Counted from the stretch's first letter, positions 33,864 through 43,133 are shown. The stretch is 64,000 nucleotides of DNA from Pseudomonas helleri (GCF_001043025.1 NZ_JYLD01000016.1:55749-119748); one strand, 5' to 3'. Notes: generated by a model not told the origin, from the sequence alone. A program made the numbers and translations.

Positions 33864-35354
33864 ATGAGCAACGTTGAAATCCTGCCACAGGTTGCTGCAT
33901 TCCTCGATCGTCGCCATGGCTGCTTTATTGACGGCCAATGGGTATTGGCAGATGGGCAAGCCATTGCAGTGCTCAACCCGGCGACCGGTCAAGTGCTGTG
34001 CGAAACCCTGGATGCACCGCCGCACCTGGTTGAACAGGCCGTACAGTCGTCTCGCGCTGCTTTCAAGTCGGGTGTGTGGTCCGGTTTACGTCCGGCCGAT
34101 CGGGAACGGATCCTGCTGAATTTCACTCGCCTGGTTGAAGAACACGCTGAAGAACTGGCGCAGCTTGAAACGCTGAGTCAGGGCAAGTCGATCAATATGG
34201 CGCGGGCGCTGGACCTCAATGCCACCGTTGAATTCATGCGCTACATGTCCGGTTGGGCGACGAAAATTGAAGGCCAGACCTTTGATGTGTCGATTCCGCT
34301 TCCGCAGGGGGCGAAGTTCACCACGTTCACCAAGCGTGAGCCGGTCGGTGTGGTGGTGGGTATCGTGCCGTGGAACTTCCCGCTGATGATCGCCGCCTGG
34401 AAACTGATGCCAGCGCTGGCCAGCGGTTGCACGGTGATCATCAAACCGGCGATGGAAACCCCGCTGACCGCCATGCGTCTGGCTGAACTGGCGGTTGAGG
34501 CGGGTATTCCGGCTGGCGTACTCAACGTGGTGACCGGCGGTGGCGCCTCAGTCGGCGGTAGGTTGACCAGCCATCCACTGGTGAGCAAGGTGTCGTTCAC
34601 CGGCTCCACCCTTGTGGGCAAAAGTGTCGGCGTGGCTTGCATGGAGAATATGACCCGGTTTGCCCTGGAACTGGGCGGCAAGAACCCGATGATCATCCTT
34701 GCCGATGCAGACGTCGACAAAGCCATCCAGGGCGCGATCCTCGGCGGTCTGTTGAACAATGGCCAGGTGTGTGCTGCGGCATCGCGCTTCTATGTGCACC
34801 GCTCGATTCACGATCGTTTTGTCGAGGGGCTGGCTGCTGCAGTCTCGGCCCTGCCGATGGGCGCGGGCATGAACTGCGATGCAGCGATCAACCCTTTGGT
34901 GTCGCGTAAACAGCAACAGAGCGTGCTCAAGCACATCGAACTGGCGCGCGAGCAAGGTGCGCGCGTGGTGTTGGGGGGTGAATCGCAGGAAGGTGAGGGG
35001 TTCTATGTGCAGCCGACCATCCTCGCAGACATTGACCACAGCATGGCGGTGGCCCGCGAGGAAGTGTTTGGTCCTGTGCTGGCTGTCATGCCGTTTGATG
35101 ATGAGGACACCGCGATTGAACTGGCCAACGACAACCGCTATGGCCTGGCTGCCAGCCTCTGGACCAACGACCTGACCAAAGCGCTTAACCTGGTGCCACG
35201 CATTGAAGCCGGCACCGTGTGGGTCAACGCCCATGTCCTGCTGGACCCGGCGATGCCATTTGGGGGTGTTAAACAATCGGGCATGGGGCGTGAATTTGGC
35301 CGCTCGGTGATCGAGGCGTGTACTGAGCTTAAATCGGTGTGCATTGCCCACTGA
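33864..35354 (+). CDS. feaB: Phenylacetaldehyde dehydrogenase FeaB
   Basis: A 496-residue NAD-dependent aldehyde dehydrogenase converting phenylacetaldehyde to phenylacetate, which then enters the paa pathway. The motifs are PWNFPL (169-174, Asn171), ALELGGKNP (Glu269) and the nucleophile Cys303 in NNGQVCAAASRFY, with EEVFGPV near the C-terminal third. The start at 33864 (MSNVEILPQV) follows AGAAAGG. An open frame continues back to 33399 across the intergenic region but its extra residues have no family match. It is divergent from tynA. Confidence 0.94.
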   Translation: MSNVEILPQVAAFLDRRHGCFIDGQWVLADGQAIAVLNPATGQVLCETLDAPPHLVEQAVQSSRAAFKSGVWSGLRPADRERILLNFTRLVEEHAEELAQLETLSQGKSINMARALDLNATVEFMRYMSGWATKIEGQTFDVSIPLPQGAKFTTFTKREPVGVVVGIVPWNFPLMIAAWKLMPALASGCTVIIKPAMETPLTAMRLAELAVEAGIPAGVLNVVTGGGASVGGRLTSHPLVSKVSFTGSTLVGKSVGVACMENMTRFALELGGKNPMIILADADVDKAIQGAILGGLLNNGQVCAAASRFYVHRSIHDRFVEGLAAAVSALPMGAGMNCDAAINPLVSRKQQQSVLKHIELAREQGARVVLGGESQEGEGFYVQPTILADIDHSMAVAREEVFGPVLAVMPFDDEDTAIELANDNRYGLAASLWTNDLTKALNLVPRIEAGTVWVNAHVLLDPAMPFGGVKQSGMGREFGRSVIEACTELKSVCIAH

Positions 35355-35382
35355 TTGCTCGTCGCCCAGTTTGAATGCCTTC

Positions 35383-36300
35383 TCATGCTTCACTGCAAAC
35401 GGCGCAGACATGGCTGCGCCGCCGGGTAATCAGGACTCCAGTGGCCACCACCAAAATGCCCACGTAGGTGGTCCAGTGCAGGGCGTCGCCAAACATCAGG
35501 GCGGCCCACAGCAAGGTGACCGGCGGCTCCAGATAGACCAGCGCCGACACGCGAGTAGCGGACATTCGTTTGAGCAGGGTCCACAGGCTGAGGTAAGCAA
35601 TAAACGTTGAGAACAGCGTCAACCAGCCGACGGCCACCCAGACATTGGCCTGGGTGGGTACATGGATGTCATTCAGTGCCAAACCGGCAGCAAACAGCAG
35701 GACCAGCGTGGTGGCCGATTGTAGAAACAGTGGCATTAGCTGGCCGTCCTTGCTGTGTCCGGTTGCCAATACGGATTGCTGGCGCTGATACAACGTGGCG
35801 ATAGACAGGGTGATCGCCGCGATCAATGGCAGGGCATACAGGCCAATGCCGATGTTGTTGTTGGACAGGGCATACTCGCCGCAGATCACGATGCCGACCC
35901 CGCTGAATCCGATCACCAGCCCAAGCCATTCCTGCAAGCCGCTGCGCTCGTGGTTGCCCCGTGCTGCCAGGGCGGCGGTGATCAGTGGCTGCAGTGCGCA
36001 GATAATCGCCGCTATCCCGGCGGGCAGGCCGCCACGTATGGCGATATAGACACTGACCAGGTAAGCGAACTGAGACAGGAAGCCAATAATGGCGTTATAG
36101 CGCAACTGTGCCCGGGACAATGCCCACAGTCGCTGCCAGACAAACGGCAGCAAACACGCAGTGACCAGCAGGAACCGCCAGAACAGCAGGTTGATGGCGC
36201 CAGCATCTTCAGTGCCCAAGCGGGCGCCGATAAAGCCCGAACTCCAGGACAGGACGAAGACGGCTTGCAGTGAAAACAGATACAGCGTGCTGCGTGACAT
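35383..36300 (-). CDS. EamA/DMT-family exporter
   Basis: A 305-residue inner-membrane protein with ten transmembrane segments arranged as two EamA repeats (about 5-135 and 150-295). Family features are SSGFIGARLG in helix 1, FWRFLLVTACLLPF, and the second-repeat ending ALVYLEPPVTLLWAALMFGD. It starts 2 bases after the stop of the 2-oxoglutarate oxygenase gene, so it is in the same operon and may export its product. An in-frame TTG at 36306 would give a 4-bp overlap, but the ATG at 36300 is preferred. The substrate is unknown. Confidence 0.85.
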   Translation of the reverse strand: MSRSTLYLFSLQAVFVLSWSSGFIGARLGTEDAGAINLLFWRFLLVTACLLPFVWQRLWALSRAQLRYNAIIGFLSQFAYLVSVYIAIRGGLPAGIAAIICALQPLITAALAARGNHERSGLQEWLGLVIGFSGVGIVICGEYALSNNNIGIGLYALPLIAAITLSIATLYQRQQSVLATGHSKDGQLMPLFLQSATTLVLLFAAGLALNDIHVPTQANVWVAVGWLTLFSTFIAYLSLWTLLKRMSATRVSALVYLEPPVTLLWAALMFGDALHWTTYVGILVVATGVLITRRRSHVCAVCSEA

Positions 36301-36302
36301 AG

Positions 36303-37262
36303 TCAATTCTCTGGATAGCGCAGTTCTTCGAAGGTAATGGGGGCGATACCGATACGTGCGAATTGTCTGGCGGCTGAGCGCTGTAAGGCCCAGCGCAGTT
36401 TTAACCAGTTGGGAATGGTCGCGGGGATGCCATCGTCTGAGGCGAGGTGCCAGAACTGGTTGGAATCTTCACGGGCGTAAGGGCAGTGGAAGGACAGCAC
36501 CAACGACATGCGTCGGCCGGTGCTTACTGGCCGAACGCCATGAAACAATCGACTGCCATAAATGAATAGCGCATCACCGGGTTCGATCAGCGGGGCGGTT
36601 TCGAACGTACGGTGATTAAGGGCGTCGAAAGACTCGACAGTGCTGTTATGAAAGACGAATTCTCCGCCGGTGTAGTCGGACGAGCGCGTCAGCACAATGT
36701 TCAGCACATAGTTGGTGCCGTCGGTATGCCACATACCGAGTTGCTGCTGTTCATGCTCAGGCTTGGGATAGAAATAATTGATCTGCGACCGGGCATTGAG
36801 CATGGGGTAGGGCACCAGGGGGACGCCCGCGATGCGCGAGATGGCTAACAGGAAGCGGCGACTGTTCATCATGGCGTTGATGAACGGCGATAGCGTGGTG
36901 ACTGCACGTGTGCGCCGGGAAATGATCCAGTCGCTGTTATCTGCACATTCTTCCAGACGCGTGCAGATGTCTTGAAGAATCGCCACGGCTTCGGGCGTGA
37001 ACAACCGGTGTGCGCAAGCCACTGCGGTGATGGTTTCGGCCGGTATGTCGGGGTGCGGGCTCAAGGCGTAGCCCAGGTCGGCAAGTGTTCGCGCATCGCT
37101 GATCGTAAGGTTTGCCTGGCAGAGCAGGTCGTCACGCCAGAGCGCTTGCTCGTCGGCAGTGGGCGAGGCACTGCGCGAGCTTTTTCTCAACGTGGATTTC
37201 AGCGCCAGTTTTACTCGCCCGACGCCGCGCTCAAACAGGGGTAGCGGGTCTGTGTGATCCAT
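36303..37262 (-). CDS. 2-oxoglutarate/Fe(II)-dependent oxygenase
   Basis: A 319-residue non-haem iron oxygenase of the prolyl-4-hydroxylase-like type. The iron triad is seen as His179 and Asp181 (GMWHTDGTNY) and His241 (SRLFHGVRPV), with Arg250 or Arg251 (TGRRMSLVLSF) placed to bind 2-oxoglutarate. About 110 residues of mostly helical sequence precede the double-stranded beta-helix core. It lies between an EgtD-like methyltransferase and an exporter in a tight minus-strand unit (24 and 2 bases apart). It likely hydroxylates or desaturates a small amino-acid-derived molecule; this is inference from context. Confidence 0.85.
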   Translation of the reverse strand: MDHTDPLPLFERGVGRVKLALKSTLRKSSRSASPTADEQALWRDDLLCQANLTISDARTLADLGYALSPHPDIPAETITAVACAHRLFTPEAVAILQDICTRLEECADNSDWIISRRTRAVTTLSPFINAMMNSRRFLLAISRIAGVPLVPYPMLNARSQINYFYPKPEHEQQQLGMWHTDGTNYVLNIVLTRSSDYTGGEFVFHNSTVESFDALNHRTFETAPLIEPGDALFIYGSRLFHGVRPVSTGRRMSLVLSFHCPYAREDSNQFWHLASDDGIPATIPNWLKLRWALQRSAARQFARIGIAPITFEELRYPEN

Positions 37263-37286
37263 GGTTCATGGCTCCCTGTGGTGTTG

Positions 37287-38267
37287 CTATTGGAGGTATT
37301 TGGCAATCTGATAGCGCACCGAGCCATCACCGCTGGCGAATTCATCCAGCACGCTGCAGTTGCAGTGTCGGGCTCTGATGCGACGGAACTGTTCTGGGGT
37401 GTATTTGAGGCAGATATTGGTCAGCAGGCAGCCTTGTTGGCGTCCCTTCTCAACGGGTTGCAGTGTGACGGCCACATGGATCAGCTCATCCAGCAGTTTG
37501 AATCTCACGAGGGTGACAGCATGCTCATCCAGCGGGATGAAGCCTTGCTGCATTGCAACGACCTGCGAAAACCTGATCATGTGCGGGTTGGCATAAAAAG
37601 CGTGGATGTTGCTTTGCAGCCCTTCTTCGTAGATCTGCATCTCCGAAATGATGTAAGTGGCGTCGCTCGCGAGGCTACGAATCAATCGTCCGGTGGTCAC
37701 CGGCAACTCGTTGCCTTCTTGAAAGCCAAGCAAGGTAATCAGGGTAATGTCCTGCTCATGATGCAGGTCGGCACGTTCAACGGTTCGATAGTCGGCGGCG
37801 ATGTAATTGAAGCTTCCATGCTGTTCCACGATTGGAAACACCGCATCACGCATTACGCTTTCTGAGGTCTGATTGATGTCGATGGCGGTATAGCGCAGGG
37901 AGGTGCAAGCCTCAGTGATCCGCCCCAGCAAGTGCGCGGTTTTGATCGGTTCAGGGCCTAATTCAACATAGTGCACATGGCGATTCTCGCTCATCAGGGC
38001 CAGACGCTCGGCAAGCGTGCCGAGAATATCTTTGAGTGCGCCCTGGCCTTGGGCGTCGGCACACAGCCCATCCTCGGCCATACCTTGCTGATTCAAGGCG
38101 CACATGAGCTGAAATATTTGCAAGTTGAAGCGCGAAGGGTTGCCAGAACTGGCCAGGGGGGCGGTCAGGGTCGAGTACTTGGCGTGGTTCTCAACGGTCC
38201 ATAGTCGGGTGTTCTTATAGCGTTCGGTGCGTATGAGGGCATCTACAACAAAGTCATTCAGGCTCAT
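37287..38267 (-). CDS. EgtD-like SAM-dependent methyltransferase
   Basis: A 326-residue protein resembling the histidine Nalpha-methyltransferase (EgtD, Methyltransf_33) fold. It shows HYVELGPEPIKTAHLL (99-114, SAM motif I), YTAIDINQTS (126-135), LITLLGFQEGN (176-186) and the C-terminal LLTNICLKYTPEQFRRI (281-297), which matches the EgtD 'KYT..GF' end. The EgtD N-terminal segment is not recognisable, so the amine acceptor may differ from histidine. The start at 38267 is favoured by GGAG eight bases upstream. It is the first gene of the unit, divergent from a LysR gene. Confidence 0.7.
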   Translation of the reverse strand: MSLNDFVVDALIRTERYKNTRLWTVENHAKYSTLTAPLASSGNPSRFNLQIFQLMCALNQQGMAEDGLCADAQGQGALKDILGTLAERLALMSENRHVHYVELGPEPIKTAHLLGRITEACTSLRYTAIDINQTSESVMRDAVFPIVEQHGSFNYIAADYRTVERADLHHEQDITLITLLGFQEGNELPVTTGRLIRSLASDATYIISEMQIYEEGLQSNIHAFYANPHMIRFSQVVAMQQGFIPLDEHAVTLVRFKLLDELIHVAVTLQPVEKGRQQGCLLTNICLKYTPEQFRRIRARHCNCSVLDEFASGDGSVRYQIAKYLQ

Positions 38268-38429
38268 CGGTGTCACTCCATACGATGGTTTGAGTGGTCT
38301 TGTTTGCTCCGGTTGAGGTTGCGCGTGCAGTGGCTGGCATGTGTTGACCCCACCATAGGAGTGGGTGTAAACCCTGTACAGTTGAATAAATCGAATCGCT
38401 GGTTCGACATAACGAAATCAGGTGACCTC

Positions 38430-39278
38430 ATGGGCAGAGCCCTCGACATTGATGTGCTCAGAACCTTCCAGGCCGTGGCCAGGTTCAGGCGCTTCAAGGA
38501 TGCGGCCGATTACGTCCATCGCAGCCCTTCGGCAGTGACAACGCAGATCCAGAAACTTGAGGCAAAGGTTGGGCATCAACTTTTGGTCCGCAACAATCAA
38601 CTCGTTGAGTTGACGACTGCAGGGCGGCAACTGTTGGGCGAAACCACGCGTTTTTTGATGGCCCATGACCGGCTGTTGGCAACGTTGTCGCCACAACTGA
38701 TGACGGGCAAGGTTCGTATGGGAGTCCCGGACGGTTATGCCGAGCAATTGATGGCGGACTTTTTACCGCTGTTCGTCGCGGGCAATCCGGCTCTGGAGCT
38801 TGAAGTGGTGGTCAAATCCAGTACTGAACTGCTCGACCTGTTTGCACGCAAACAACTGGACCTGACCATCGCTGTCAGTCATGAGCAACTGAGCCATGCT
38901 GAGCGGCTGCGTTCTACACAGCCGTGCTGGGCGGCGGCTGCTGGCTTCAAGTACGATCCAGATCAGCCTTTGCCCATTGCCCTGCAATTGAGTGGCTGCC
39001 CGTACCGGGAGTCAGCGCTGGCGATCTTGAAAGCCGCCGGGATCCGTTACCGGATCCTGCTGGAGAGTGCCAATTCCCACGCTGTATTGGCGTGTGTGAG
39101 AAGTGGTTTGGCGTTGGGCATTGTGGAGGCTCAGGGGGCGGCCGATGACGGTTCGCTGATTCTTCAGATGGCTTTGCCCGGCCTGCCTGAGCATCACGTT
39201 TATCTGCTGACGGATACATCCCATCATGCGGCAGTGCATCTGCACGAAATGCTCAGGTCATCCTTTTTGATTCAGTGA
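38430..39278 (+). CDS. LysR-family regulator, divergent from the methyltransferase unit
   Basis: A 282-residue LysR regulator. The N-terminal winged helix (about 5-65) reads DVLRTFQAVARFRRFKDAAD and QKLEAKVGHQLLVR, followed by the effector domain (about 90-282). The start at 38430 (MGRALDIDVL) follows AGGTGA at good spacing; an upstream frame to 38304 was rejected. It is 162 bp from the methyltransferase start, so by the usual LysR rule it probably controls that unit. Its last 7 bases overlap the end of the convergent MlrC gene. Confidence 0.88.
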   Translation: MGRALDIDVLRTFQAVARFRRFKDAADYVHRSPSAVTTQIQKLEAKVGHQLLVRNNQLVELTTAGRQLLGETTRFLMAHDRLLATLSPQLMTGKVRMGVPDGYAEQLMADFLPLFVAGNPALELEVVVKSSTELLDLFARKQLDLTIAVSHEQLSHAERLRSTQPCWAAAAGFKYDPDQPLPIALQLSGCPYRESALAILKAAGIRYRILLESANSHAVLACVRSGLALGIVEAQGAADDGSLILQMALPGLPEHHVYLLTDTSHHAAVHLHEMLRSSFLIQ

Positions 39279-40762
39279 TGAAACGCAGGCCCGTTGGGCT
39301 TTAAGCGGATGCCTTCACGCAACCTTGTCCACGGGATGTCCGCCGGGTCTGCGGTCATCGGACCTGGTGCTTTGGCCACCAGGATGTGCTCGGCGATGGG
39401 TTGGAAGTCGGCGCGAAAATGCACGGAGCTTTTGTTGACCAGTACGCTCATTTTTTCAGGGTCGATGCCGGCCAGCCGGTACAGGGTACGGTCCAGCATC
39501 TGGCATTTGCTTGAGCTGACGGCAATGCTCACATCGTCGATTTTCAGACCCGCCACCGGGCCGACATCAACGTCCATGCCATTCATCATGGGGCCTTCGA
39601 AGCGGCAGCGGCCGTCAGACAGGTGGGTGACTTCAAAGCGGCCTTGTAATGGCTCATCCCCCGGCACGCCGGATTGCCCGCCCAGCGCGATGTCAATAAA
39701 ACCGCCCAGCCCGACGGCAATCGCGGCCTGAACCGCTGCAGGATCATAGATCAAACCGATGGCAGCGTTACGCGCCTGGTGGCTTAACAGGGCTTTGAGC
39801 ATGCCCATGGTATTGCCGTCGCCACCTGCGCCGGGGTTGTCCTGGGTGTCTGCAATCACGATGGGGCGTTGGGCCGACGCTGCCAATGCCATGGCCTGGC
39901 GCACGGCATCGTCTGGAAGCAGAAGTGGCACTTCCCACTGATCTTCTTCGCTGACCAGCTTGTCATACAGGGCGCCGACGGCGGCTTGCAGCGCCTGCGT
40001 ATCCAGCCCATAGCCCCAGATGACCGGTCCGCACTCTTCGAAATCGGCGGCCGGAAAGCCGGGGGTGAAGGACAGCGACAGGCTTTCTGACTCAAGGTGC
40101 TCCAGTTGCTGGTAAAGGCTGCGCGCGGGCTCCAGCAGGGTGCACATGCCATTGACCGGAATCAGGAAGGGCAGTCGCAGACTGGCGTGCTGCAGTTTCC
40201 CGCAACGCAGTCGCAGATCAAGCAGTTGCGCGGCTTTTATGCCGGTTTCAGCCATGTCCACGTGGGGATAGGTTCGAAAGGCAACCATGGCATCGGCCTG
40301 TTCGAGCATCAAATCGGTCACGTTGGCGTGCAGGTCCAGTGAGACCACGATCGGTATGTCCGGCCCAACCACGGCACGCAGCCGGCTCAGCAGTGTGCCT
40401 TCACCGTCATTGGTATGTTCGGCAACCATAGCGCCATGCAGGTCCAGATAGAGGCCGTCCAGTGTCTGGCTGGCAGCCGCCTGGATGATTTCATTGGCAA
40501 TGCGCTCGTAGGCCGCTTGGGTGACATGGGCTGACGGGCTGGCTCCGGCCCAGATCACTGGAACCACCTCATAGCCCAGTCGCTCGGCCTCAATCAGAAA
40601 GCCGCCTGCGGGGATGTTGACCTCGCGTAATTTCAGCACGTCCGCGCCCCTGACCATTTGCGGGAAACCTTCGCCTCTGACGAAGTTTTCGTATTCTGCT
40701 TTGGAGGGCGCGAAGGTATTGGTTTCATGCTGGAAACCAGCCACCAGGATTCGATAGGCCAT
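39272..40762 (-). CDS. M81-family metallopeptidase (MlrC-like)
   Basis: A 496-residue protein of the MlrC (DUF1485/M81) family. The N-terminal half holds the family blocks VAGFQHETNTFAPS (His12-type metal site), LYLDLHGAMV, VVSLDLHANVT and FRTYPHVDMAETG, and the C-terminal half has IADTQDNPGAGGDGN. MlrC of microcystin degraders cuts linearised microcystin peptides. In other bacteria the substrate is unknown. It is 29 bases downstream of an MFS transporter gene, so import and hydrolysis of a small peptide-like compound is a fair inference. Confidence 0.87.
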   Translation of the reverse strand: MAYRILVAGFQHETNTFAPSKAEYENFVRGEGFPQMVRGADVLKLREVNIPAGGFLIEAERLGYEVVPVIWAGASPSAHVTQAAYERIANEIIQAAASQTLDGLYLDLHGAMVAEHTNDGEGTLLSRLRAVVGPDIPIVVSLDLHANVTDLMLEQADAMVAFRTYPHVDMAETGIKAAQLLDLRLRCGKLQHASLRLPFLIPVNGMCTLLEPARSLYQQLEHLESESLSLSFTPGFPAADFEECGPVIWGYGLDTQALQAAVGALYDKLVSEEDQWEVPLLLPDDAVRQAMALAASAQRPIVIADTQDNPGAGGDGNTMGMLKALLSHQARNAAIGLIYDPAAVQAAIAVGLGGFIDIALGGQSGVPGDEPLQGRFEVTHLSDGRCRFEGPMMNGMDVDVGPVAGLKIDDVSIAVSSSKCQMLDRTLYRLAGIDPEKMSVLVNKSSVHFRADFQPIAEHILVAKAPGPMTADPADIPWTRLREGIRLKPNGPAFHH

Positions 40763-40791
40763 GACAGTAAAATCACCTTTTTATTATGGGT

Positions 40792-42096
40792 TTAAACGGC
40801 TTGGGTAGACGTTGCTCTTTGCTGAGCGTGTTCAGGTTTGTTCGCGGCCAGCAGCACGGCCCCCAGCAGCAGAATCACCGAGATGAACACCAGGCCCGAG
40901 TCAGAGTTGCCCGTGGCCGTTTTGACATAGCCCATCAGCGTCGGGCTGAGGAAACCACCGGTAAGCCCGATGGTGTTGATGACGGCAATGCCGCCTGCGG
41001 CCGCGTCACCTTTTAAGTGCTGCGAAGGGATGGCCCAAAACACTGTGTAGGCAGACCACATCATGGTGGTGGCCAAGGACAGGAACAGCAGTGATAACCC
41101 GAAGTGAGTCTTGTAGATCACCGACGCGGTCAGGCAGATCGCACCTATCAATGCAGGAAGAGCTGTGTGCCAGCGCCGTTCATAGAAACGGTCGGAGGTC
41201 CGGGCAAAGATCAGCATGCCCGCCATCGCGCCTATATAAGGAATGGCCGAGTACCAGCCGATCTGCATGGTGTCGTGGATACCTGACTCTTTGATGATGG
41301 TCGGCAGCCAGAAACTCATGGCATAGATGCCGCAGATCAAGCAGAAATACCCCGCTGCCATCAGGTAAACCCGTGGGTCTTTCAATACCTCTTTGAACGA
41401 ATGGTGGTCGCCCCGACCTGTGCCGATGTGCGCCGCCAGTACTTGTTTTTCAGGTTCACTCAACCAGGGCGCGGTGGCCGGTTTGTCACTCAGCACTTTC
41501 AGCGCAAGCACACCCAGCAGCACAGCGGGGATGGCTTCCAGAAAGAACATCCATTGCCAGCCGGACAAACCGTGTACGCCTTCGAACGCAGTCATCAGCC
41601 ATACCGAGAGCGGCGCGCCAAAGATCCCGCCCAGCGGCGCTGCCAGCATGACGATTGCCAGCACTTGCCCCAGCCGTTCGCGGCCGTACCAATAGGTCAA
41701 ATAGAACAACATGCCCGGCGCGAATCCGGCCTCAAATACCCCGAGGAAAAAGCGCAAGACGTAAAACGCCCGTTCCGTTTCGACGAACATCATGCAAGCC
41801 GACGTGGTGCCCCATAAGATCATCACTCGACTGAGGGTCTTGCGAGCGCCGATCTTGGGCAGCAGCAGATTGCTCGGCGTCTCGAACAAGGCGTAGCCGA
41901 TAAAAAAGATACCGGCGCCCAGCCCATAAGCGGCATCGGACAAGTTCAGGTCGCTTTGCATTTGCAACTTGGCAAAGCCCACATTGACCCGGTCCAGATA
42001 CGCCACGAAGTAACACACGAGCAAAAAAGGTAATAACCGCCAGTCAATCTTTCGATAGATGGCTGAAAGCTCACTCGCTGGCTTGCTGCTGTGCAT
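40792..42096 (-). CDS. MFS transporter, anion:cation symporter type
   Basis: A 434-residue twelve-helix major facilitator. The loop after helix 2 and the block DRVNVGFAKLQMQSDLNLSD are typical of the ACS family (tartrate, phthalate, 4-hydroxyphenylacetate carriers). GVFEAGFAPGMLFYLTYWY marks the helix 4 region. The start at 42096 (MHSSKPASELS) has GGAGA close upstream. The in-frame GTG at 42108 is an alternative. It likely forms an operon with the MlrC gene and is divergent from a LysR gene, so probably an uptake carrier for that enzyme's substrate. Confidence 0.86.
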   Translation of the reverse strand: MHSSKPASELSAIYRKIDWRLLPFLLVCYFVAYLDRVNVGFAKLQMQSDLNLSDAAYGLGAGIFFIGYALFETPSNLLLPKIGARKTLSRVMILWGTTSACMMFVETERAFYVLRFFLGVFEAGFAPGMLFYLTYWYGRERLGQVLAIVMLAAPLGGIFGAPLSVWLMTAFEGVHGLSGWQWMFFLEAIPAVLLGVLALKVLSDKPATAPWLSEPEKQVLAAHIGTGRGDHHSFKEVLKDPRVYLMAAGYFCLICGIYAMSFWLPTIIKESGIHDTMQIGWYSAIPYIGAMAGMLIFARTSDRFYERRWHTALPALIGAICLTASVIYKTHFGLSLLFLSLATTMMWSAYTVFWAIPSQHLKGDAAAGGIAVINTIGLTGGFLSPTLMGYVKTATGNSDSGLVFISVILLLGAVLLAANKPEHAQQRATSTQAV

Positions 42097-42221
42097 ACGG
42101 CTCTCCACGGGATCTTTTTATTGTTCGATCGATATTCAAGTGGAAACCTTGCGTGAGCAAGAGCAACTTTTTAATGCTAGCGTTGCTCTGTAAGCAACAG
42201 TCATTGAGCAGCAGGTTTATC

Positions 42222-43133
42222 GTGAGAGATCTGAATCAACGTCGAATGCGCTATTTCTATGAAGCTCTTTCCAGCGGTTCCATTCGCGGGGCGGCGGAGA
42301 ATCTGAACACCGCGCCTTCTGTGATTACCCGGCAAATTCAATTGCTGGAGGAAGAGGTCGGCAGCGTCTTGTTTGAACGCCAGGCCCGCGGTGTGGTGCC
42401 GACTGAAGCGGCGCAGTTTCTTCTGGAGTTCTGGCGTGGCTGCCAGGCGCAGCAAGAACACCTCGAAGACCGCTTGCGCGGGCTCAAAGGCTTGAGGGAA
42501 GGGGATATCCGGATTGTTATCAGCGAGGGCTTTATCGACTTGCTGATCGATAAGGTCTTGAGTGAATTCACCGACACCTATCCCGGCATTCGCATCACGC
42601 TGGACGTGTTGCCGGTCAACAGCGTGCTTGAAGAAGTCGCGCAAAGCGCCGCGAGCATTGGCCTGGCCTACAACCCCCCGGCGCACCCTGACGTGACCTA
42701 TCGCGCGTCGTCCTTGCAGCCGGTTCGTTTACTGATGCGCTCGGGCCATCCGTTGGCGCAGCTCAGCGAGCCGTTGAAGCTGGAAGACATCTTGCGTTAC
42801 CCGTTGGCAGTGATGCCGTCGGAATACGGCCTGGGGCAAATCATTCAGCTCGTGCTGCATACCGAAAACCTGTCCATTCGCCCGGCCATGGTCACCAACT
42901 CCCTGACGGCCCTCAGGCGGTATGTGATGAGCGGTGATGCGGTGACCATGATGAGCGAGTTCTCGGCCTTCAACGACCGGGTCAGCGGCGCGCTGGTGAC
43001 CCGCTCGATCGATCACCCGCTGTTCCAGAATGTTCATGCTCGGCTGTTGGTGAAGCTCAACAAGCCGCAATCGGTAGGGGCTGAAGAGTTGCTCAAGTGG
43101 ATCGAGCATCGAACGTCTATTTTCGGTCAGTGA
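42222..43133 (+). CDS. LysR-family regulator, divergent from MFS-MlrC
   Basis: A 303-residue LysR regulator. Winged helix: MRYFYEALSSGSIRGAAENLN and APSVITRQIQLLEEEVGSVL; effector domain from about 95. The start is uncertain: GTG at 42222 has AGG 6 bases upstream and gives a plausible length, ATG at 42246 gives 295 residues, and an open frame extends to 42153. The 125-bp divergent spacing implies it controls the MFS-MlrC pair. It converges on the next LysR gene with a 7-bp overlap. Confidence 0.85.
   Translation: MRDLNQRRMRYFYEALSSGSIRGAAENLNTAPSVITRQIQLLEEEVGSVLFERQARGVVPTEAAQFLLEFWRGCQAQQEHLEDRLRGLKGLREGDIRIVISEGFIDLLIDKVLSEFTDTYPGIRITLDVLPVNSVLEEVAQSAASIGLAYNPPAHPDVTYRASSLQPVRLLMRSGHPLAQLSEPLKLEDILRYPLAVMPSEYGLGQIIQLVLHTENLSIRPAMVTNSLTALRRYVMSGDAVTMMSEFSAFNDRVSGALVTRSIDHPLFQNVHARLLVKLNKPQSVGAEELLKWIEHRTSIFGQ

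Noticed and set aside
37287..38267. Ergothioneine biosynthesis (egtD with egtB, egtC, egtE)
   Set aside because: Only the methyltransferase resembles the pathway; no sulfoxide synthase, lyase or amidohydrolase gene is nearby, and the EgtD N-terminal motifs are missing.
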